A DNA stretch of 64,000 nucleotides, from positions 14,418,755 to 14,482,754 of the forward strand of contig CM018695.1 of NCBI GenBank assembly GCA_009363875.1, in the 5' to 3' direction. Positions 57,539 through 64,000 of the stretch are shown in pieces. Numbering within the stretch: the stretch's first letter is position 1; each line of letters begins with the position of its first letter. Made by a program: the position numbers and the translations under genes. The notes below the pieces were generated by a model. The model searched no databases and had not been told where the DNA came from. It saw only the letters and a list, made by a program, of their open reading frames with translations. Source of the stretch: Mikania micrantha (lineage: Eukaryota > Streptophyta > Magnoliopsida > Asterales > Asteraceae).

Positions 57539-59827
57539 TTTAACTTATAAAAAAAGAAATTATGTTGTTTTTGTCATCATCACCGCAAAATAAGTAGCTT
57601 GGATGCTTAGTAAATCACGAGTCATGACGGACATAATTTAAAATTGGGATTTATTTTCTTTCCATGAGGCCAAAATATCAAAATTTTCAAATTCATCCGG
57701 ATTTATACCGGAAATTCAATCCATTCCTATGTACTTTCAAAGTTTGCTACTTGCGCTAGTACCTCGAGCCCGTTTGGCAACATTTTGCCTTATATTGTTA
57801 AACAAATCAAAGTTAACATCTACTCGAACCAGAAGCGTTGTATGTTTTGATGAATTGATGTTTAGCCATATTTTTGTAAATAATGATCAACCACATTTTG
57901 TAAATACAAGTTAAAATTATTTTTAGTATTTGTAGCAAAGGTGGCTCATCTAAATCCAAAGCAATAATTATTTCATTAAATAATGTTTCAACATGGCATA
58001 CTTGAAACATCATTTCAATGTCGTCGCACAAGTTAAAACGACTGGCATTTCTTGAAAGTATTTCAAAAGTTTAATTTCATTGAAAGTAACTTTGTTTTAT
58101 ACATCACTTCATGATTCATATTCGTTAATTTTTTGAGTCATTATAAATAAACCCTTATCAAATAATTACTGCTTTTTAAAAATTTTCAAATAAACTAGCT
58201 ATGCACTCAATGACGTCCTAACATTGGCTTGGAAAAGCCTTAGTCCGATGCCTTTGGACTAAATTTTCATGAAAATTTTTAAAAGTTTGCGTTTGTTGTA
58301 TTGCATCGTCAAATATACGTCAAGTCAAATTTCACCTTGTAGTTACATCCCAATATAAACCTAAAAAGGTAAAATTTGTATACTTGCAAATTTTTTGATG
58401 ATTTGTATATCTTTTACGGCTTGTCAAAAAAATCTTTTAAAATTTATTTAGATTTATCTTTAAGTTGGCATAATTGAGAAACCGCAAAATCTTCTTACAC
58501 AATCAAATTAATGATATATGCAACGCATCTAGTACGGGATAAAAACTATTACATATTTGTTGATATTTAATTTTTGATTTCTTAATCGACTCAGAAGCCG
58601 TTCGGTAACCTTTGAATCATTAAATGTCGAATCAGTAAGATATCTGAATGGTTAATAGACTTTGAACAAGTAACTATTGAACCAGTTAAGATTGTTCAGT
58701 TGACCATGTGAATGACTATGCTGAGGAGAGATGTCATCGAAGAGGAGAGAACTTCTTTGTCCTCGAAGAGGAGAGAACTTCTTTGTCCTCGGAGATCATT
58801 GGAGAGGAGAGGAAGTCGTCAGAGAGGAGAGGAGGCAGTTAGAGAGGAGAATGTTCGGTCGCCTTCGCAGCTTTTTTTGCCATCAAAGCTTTGGTTGCTG
58901 TGGATATTCGAGATGTGGAGAGGAGCCATACCCTTTCTTTTTTTCACATTCAGACATTTCCTTTTCATTAAGATTTTTTAAACAAAAATTTGACACATTC
59001 AGATATAATCTCATTGAGACTCATTCACGCATAACCCCGTTTTCAATAACCCCTTTCAGATCCAAATGTTAGATGATGTTATCAAAAGTTATTGAAAATG
59101 TTTTGTCTACTAGGTTAAAAGTTTGAATTACACTATCTTACATATAAATCGGTGTTTTTAAGACCGAACCGACCGGTCGGGCCGGTCAAACCGGGAACCG
59201 CTACTTCGGCGGTTCAGCCGTACTGCAACTTTTGCAATGTGTCTTATCAATACCGTTTTGACATTTAAGATGAGTCAAAATATTGGAAAAAAATCTTTAT
59301 TCCTCATCGTAGTTTTGATTCTTACAATTGTCGGTTCGGTTGAAGAAGAAGCACCAGTACTAACAGAACTTCATGACTAGCAATTTGAATTGAAATGGAG
59401 GACAACAAAATTGTAAAAAGAGTCTGAGCATTTTTAACGTTGTAAGAGTCGAGAAGTTGTGTGATCAAAACAACCCCATCTATTTATAGAATCATTTAGG
59501 GTCAAATTTGATTTAAAAAAGTGGATTTAACCATATGATGTTCCAAACGATTAACTTTAGATTTTTACCAGATCGGTTAACGAGTTCACCGGTTAAAACA
59601 CATATACTTTTGATTCTAACAATCATTTAGCGGATCTTTTTTTGAAAAAAGAAACTAGCTTCTAACCGGTCTCGTTCGGTTAACCGGTTTTTTTTCTTGT
59701 TCATGTTACTATTTAGGATGATTTTTTGTTTAAGATAACTACACATTTAAGTTAATATAATTATTGTATTCTTGTTCTCTCAAGATATGTGATGATAGCC
59801 TTTTTCTTACGTCCCATATGTTATATC
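57539..59827. other. Mostly unrecognised; small tandem repeat and a worn GGTT-rich repeat
   Basis: A 26-bp purine-rich unit (GAAGAGGAGAGAACTTC...) occurs twice in tandem at about 58737-58788, giving chance open frames. At 59150-59720 ACCGGT/CGGTT-rich ends resemble those of the hAT element at 14101 (GTGTTTTTAAGACCGAACCG), but no duplication or clean ends are visible. No gene recognised. Confidence 0.4.
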
Positions 59828-60344
59828 TGTAACGACCGGTTTTAACGGTCACTTGTGTTTTAATAAACAAATGTTATTATGTTTTAAATTATGTTGAGAT
59901 AATAATATAATAACATTTTGGGGTATTAAGGTTAACTAGTAACTAAATTGATTAGGTTGGTTAAGTGAGTTAACTAGTTTAAAAGTTTGAGGGGTTGAAT
60001 TTCCCAATTGGACAAATTGGTAATTGGAAGGGATAAGAGACTTTGACTTGGTCAAAGTTTCATAATTCTTGAAGTTGTGTGTGTGTATACGTATGAGAGG
60101 AAGAAAATGGGGAGAGGAAGAAACTTGACTCATGGGTTGTAAAACACATCCGGTTTTTAAATAGTTTTGAGTCGATTTTAGTTTGTAAATACGTCGATTT
60201 TGTTTATTTTTTAGATTCTTTTTACATGTTTATTGTTTTTACAGGCTTGTCGAATGAAATGAGCGGAAATCGAGTTCGAAACCCGAAGGAATCGAGCCCC
60301 GGTTGAAATCAAGAGAAAAAGACAAGTTTTAATGAGTATGACGT

Positions 60345-60470
60345 CATCGCGGTACACGATGAGGAGAAATACCACCTTCGCGGTACGTGAAGGATTTCGG
60401 GGGTTCCCCGCTTATTTTGTCCATCGCGGTACGCGATGAGTTTTTGAATTGGTCATCGCGGTACGCGAAA
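60345..60470 (+). repeat. Four CGCG-GTA-CGCG inverted repeats
   Basis: CATCGCGGTACACGATG (60345-60361), CTTCGCGGTACGTGAAG (60376-60392), CATCGCGGTACGCGATG (60422-60438) and CATCGCGGTACGCGAAAGG (60454-60472). Confidence 0.85.
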
Positions 60471-62813
60471 GGTTTTAAAATTTGAAAAAAGTCAAGATCA
60501 AGCGAGATTAAATAGGAGACGCTCCCCAGCCGTTTGAGGAACAATTCTTGATCATTTTTGGAGCAGGAGAGCATTCTAGGAGCTTGAGGAAGCATTTAGG
60601 AAGCATTGGAGAGCTAGAAGACCTTGTTTACATGTGAAATTATCTTGGTTACTCTTTGTTCTCATTTGTTCTTAATTTTCAGTATTATATTTCATTTTGT
60701 TCTGTTGATTCTGAATATTATTGACTGATGATGATGTTATTAGGCTAGTTGTTAGATTCTACTTAGGTTAGAATGATTGTTTGAATGATTATTGATGACT
60801 ATTGACTATTGTTTTAGTTTATGATGGAAAACACTTTTGTAACAGATTTTATTGTGTCATTTTGATGAGTGTTGCATATCTAATCTTGATTATATCAGTT
60901 TATATCATGTTCCATACGTGTTTATTGAATGTCTTTCGGTGTTAGACACGTATTAGGTCATCGACTTGGTGTTATGACTAGTTTGTGGCTTGTTTGATAT
61001 CACTAGCCATAGGAAAAGATATAATTGATGTTTTTAGGGTTCTTTGTGTATCTAAGTTTAGAAATCCGGAAGGTGATAGACTTGTCGGGTGGTCTTTAGC
61101 ATTAGGGTTTTCATAATAATTAGACGGAAGGGTTGGTTAATTGAAAGACTTAGTGTTATTGTCATTTCGTGTCAAATTAGACATTATAAGATTACTCCTT
61201 GCATCTTTGGTGTATTGGAATAAGAAAATCAGGAATGTGACTTGTTCATTTGAGTACATAAGTGTTATTGGAAAAATCCGGGAGGTGATTCAATTAACTA
61301 GTGTGTATATTGCAAAATTAGGTTTTCTTAATTGGTTATATTTGGTAATTGATCCAGAATCCATTAGATTACCCATATTTTGTTGTTTAAGATCCTAGTT
61401 CCATCATATCAAACAAAGTCAATAGTGTCAATAATAACAAACAGGAATTCTACCTAAGTAGAGTTTTTCTCATTCATTTAGGTTTTTTCTAAAACTGTAA
61501 AACATTTCTTTTAATTAAAATCATTAATTTGTTTTAGGGTTTAATTATTAGTTGAATCTGCCTTTTCTAATTTAATTAAGGTAATTAGTTTAATTGAATT
61601 GTCATTTTTATTCAAAACCCCCCCCCCCTATTTGTTTTAATCATTTTCTAATCTTATTTTGTTAAGTCAGTGTCTCGTGGGTTCGATATCCGGACTTTTG
61701 TTAGCTATTCTACAATTGATAGGTACACTTGCCTGTCAAAGTGCTTTAGTTTATGATTTTCGGTTTTAACTCGTTGTAATTAAGTTGAGTCTAGGTTAGT
61801 GTTTATAGTTATTTTCTTAGACCACTTTCGAGGACATCATTGACCTAGCTTCCAAATTCGTGGTTCTTGAAGCTTGAATCCAAGATTGAAAGCTTAAATC
61901 ACTATCTTTAGTGGTTACTAACAACTTGTAAGTGATTTGTGATTCCTAATTTGATGTTAGTCATGATTTCTTGAGATGAACAAGATATGGGTTTTTCTCA
62001 AATCTTGAAATTTGTTGTTTAAATGAGTTCTAAAACGTGAAGGGATGTTTATTATGAGTTTGAAACAATCAAACTACTAGTTATTATCAATTTTGGTTGA
62101 GAATGATTTGTATGGGATTTGGGTAACTTGAGAAGTTATGGAGAAAATCAATATGATTATGTTTGATAACTAGTATGATGATTAAATCATGGTTTTGGAT
62201 GTGTTATGCATCAATTTTGATTAAACTTTGTATAAAAAGGATGAATTGGTGATTTTGGAGATTATGAGTGGGATTGGTTAATGTGTAAACATTAACAAGA
62301 ATAGTGAAATTGAATGATGCACACCAATTGTTTGTTGAAATGCCAATAGATTGACTTTTGGTCAAAATTGGTGAATTGAACCATGAAATTTGTTCAAAGT
62401 GATTATGATTGTGAAATTGGTAATTGGATAGCAAATTTGTTGAATTAGATAAGTCTATGTCAATCTTAACTAGAATATTAGTTAATAAGATTGAAATTGT
62501 TGTGAAATAGGTGGTGGTATTGGAAGTGCAAAGGAAAGTCAAAGAGAAGGCAAATCACTATTTGTTAATCTCTAATCCTAGTGCTAAGGTAAGTTGTCCA
62601 ACTTGCTAAACAACATATATGTGAGGTAGTGATATGCTACTATTTAAATTGTTTGGACAATGTATGGTGTGATTCATAGAGGTTGTTTGTTGATTGTGCA
62701 GTTTGAGTTATTTAGTCAAACTGGGCATATATAATTTGATGCTCGAATTGTGACTATGTGCAATTATATCAAGTGTTAATTGATATGCTAGTCTAACACA
62801 TGAATTGAATTAA

Positions 62814-63030
62814 CTATGAATTGATAAATTCATAGATAGAATTTGGTTGAGTGAATTGAATTGACTATGAATTGTTAAATTCATAGATAAAGCTTGGTTG
62901 ATTGAATTGGATTAACTATGAATGGTTAAATTCATACATGGAGTGGATTTGATTGAGTTGAAATTGAATTGGTTATGAATTGTTGAATTCATACTTGAAT
63001 TGGGTTAATTATGAATTGCTTAGTTCATAG
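62814..63030 (+). repeat. Five-unit hairpin array, TATGAATT...AATTCATA type
   Basis: Units lie at 62814-62835, 62865-62886, 62916-62936, 62974-62993 and 63010-63030, each a stem of CTATGAATT/AATTCATAG type with a 3-4 base loop. The spacers share GAATTGAATT-like phrases, so the array grew by duplication. Confidence 0.85.
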
Positions 63031-63144
63031 TTGAAATTGATATGATTGTTTGGTTTGACTTTATTTAGTCAAACTAAATATAGATCATAATGTTTGAATT
63101 GTGATATTGAGTAATTGAATTGAATGACAATTGATTGAGTAAAT

Positions 63145-63447
63145 CTATGATGGAAGGACTAGAGTGTGAACATCATAGTAAATTGTTTGGTTGATTGAAA
63201 TTTATGATGGAAGGACTAAAGTGTGAACATCATAGTATGAATTGAAATTGTTGATTACTTCACCACTTGAATGTGGAAGTAAAATTTGGTAAGTTATGAT
63301 GGAAGTACTTGGGTGAGAACATCATAACTATGTTGAATATCAATTGTCACTTGAGTATGATGATTGAGTTGATTTGGTTGAAATTGGTTAATTAAGTTAA
63401 ATTTGTTTGAAATCTATAATGAAAGTACCTAAGGGTGAACATTATAG
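63145..63447 (+). repeat. Four-unit hairpin array, CTATGATG...CATCATAG type
   Basis: Units lie at 63145-63178, 63203-63235, 63295-63326 and 63414-63447. The loop (GAAGGACTAGAGTGTGAA-like) is conserved between units. In the last unit both arms changed together (CTATAATG/CATTATAG). Confidence 0.85.
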
Positions 63448-63678
63448 TAATTATTGTTGAAATATGGTTGGTTATCAACGAAATAATTAATTGAATTAAT
63501 TTGAAGGGAAGTTGGAGGGTTAAACTTTTTGGTGACTTTGACCCATTTGAGGTCTTGATTTCACCGTAGATTGATTTGATGTCAAATTGTGTTTGAATTC
63601 ATTATATTATGATCCAAAGATGATAATAGTCCATATTATATGTATGTGGAAGATTGAATTGAGTTTTGAAAGGGTCAG

Positions 63679-64000
63679 TGTAACAACCGAATAATTAGCA
63701 CATTTGATCCTGTATAAAATCTATGTTAAATTGACAATGGTAATTACTACAGATTGATAGTACACGAGAAATGATGAACGTAGGCGAAAACCGTGCGCAA
63801 AACGGAGTTACGGATTGTCCGGATTCACGAAACGAAGAAAATTTTCAAAGTATTGAACTTCTGGACTCGTCGCGGTACGCGACGGAGATTTGAGGATCCT
63901 TCGCGGTACGCGACGGACCTAAATTATCTAAAATCCTCCGGATTTCTTCGCGGTACACGAAGCCCTTTTTGGCTTCTGGTCGCGGTACGCGACGGGTGTG
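63679..64000 (+). repeat. Start of a Gypsy LTR of the Gypsy A family
   Basis: It starts TGTAACAACCGAATAATTAGC and stays similar to the Gypsy A LTR start through the palindrome array (63868-63993). It continues beyond the window. It appears to be inserted into the preceding LTR-like sequence. Confidence 0.75.
63868..63993 (+). repeat. Four CGCG-GTA-CGCG inverted repeats
   Basis: CGTCGCGGTACGCGACG (63868-63884), a TTCGCGGTACGCGACGG copy (about 63899-63915), CTTCGCGGTACACGAAG (63946-63962) and GTCGCGGTACGCGAC (63979-63993). Confidence 0.88.

Larger units (their letters stand above)
59828..63678 (+). repeat. Large Gypsy LTR or LTR-like sequence, cut by another LTR
   Basis: It starts TGTAACGACCGG. 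Some 500 bp in it has four CGCG-GTA-CGCG repeats (60345-60470), as in Gypsy A and B LTRs, and similar neighbouring phrases. A donor-like CTAAG|GTAAGT is at 62589, followed by two hairpin arrays (62814-63447). No end, primer-binding site or coding sequence is reached before the next LTR starts at 63679. A length above 3.8 kb would be long for an LTR. Confidence 0.5.

Noticed and set aside
57813..58031. Minus-strand 72-codon frame as a transposase fragment
   Set aside because: No catalytic motif or element ends nearby; too short to support.
58712..59072. Arg/Glu-rich protein
   Set aside because: Two overlapping frames arise from a purine-rich tandem repeat, with no conserved domain.
62814..63447. 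CRISPR-like regular array
   Set aside because: Units are palindromic, spacing is irregular, spacers are related and the DNA is a plant LTR. There is no CRISPR here.

Overview
This is nuclear DNA of a flowering plant, almost all of it nested mobile elements. The evidence is chromovirus-type Ty3/Gypsy elements primed by initiator tRNA-Met, PIF/Harbinger, hAT and Helitron elements, tRNA-derived SINEs, an endogenous plant pararetrovirus (Caulimoviridae) and the first exon of a UGT87A-like glycosyltransferase. An asterid such as a daisy-family species is a guess; nothing in the window proves it. No bacterial-type features are present.

Layout. 1-646: the 5' end of a minus-strand LTR element (probably Copia), inserted into the integrase of Gypsy element A. 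647-7425: Gypsy A on the minus strand, with a 2.2-kb 5' LTR and decayed gag, protease, RT, RNase H and integrase. 7426-10084: no recognised gene. 10085-20300: an endogenous caulimovirid rearranged into a head-to-head inverted repeat. The left arm (11131 to about 15340) and right arm (about 15742-19654) carry the same protease-RT-RNase H-transactivator block in opposite orientations. A 761-bp hAT element sits in the left arm and a 550-bp Helitron in the right arm. The right arm keeps an uninterrupted 584-codon transactivator/viroplasmin-like frame. 20320-22000: short repeats. 22021-22495: an orphan UGT exon 1 on the minus strand with its own TATA box. 22924-37648: Gypsy element B, with nearly identical 2.12-kb LTRs, TSD TCACA, an extra ORF upstream of gag, and a 3.66-kb nested insertion in its protease region (TSD ACATG). 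37.8-44.5 kb: SINEs, a Harbinger relic, a hAT MITE, a complete-looking 1.94-kb PIF/Harbinger nuclease element and two Helitrons. 47.99-50.88 kb: a probable solo Gypsy LTR. 52-57.5 kb: SINEs, Helitrons and foldback MITEs. 59.83 kb to the end: two further Gypsy LTRs, one inserted in the other.

The most interesting signal belongs to the Gypsy LTRs as a group. First, four LTRs that otherwise differ (A, B and the two at the right end) each carry four spaced inverted repeats of the form stem-CGCG-GTA-CGCG-stem. The outer bases change together, so pairing is kept. Second, four LTRs have a strong 5' splice site, then an array of unrelated short hairpins, then a CTGAC/TTGAC branch-point-like motif 21-25 nt before a CAG acceptor. 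This suggests a structured leader intron carried inside the LTR. A fifth LTR has the donor and two covarying hairpin arrays but no visible acceptor. Both patterns come from reading alone and need folding, covariation and RNA-seq tests.
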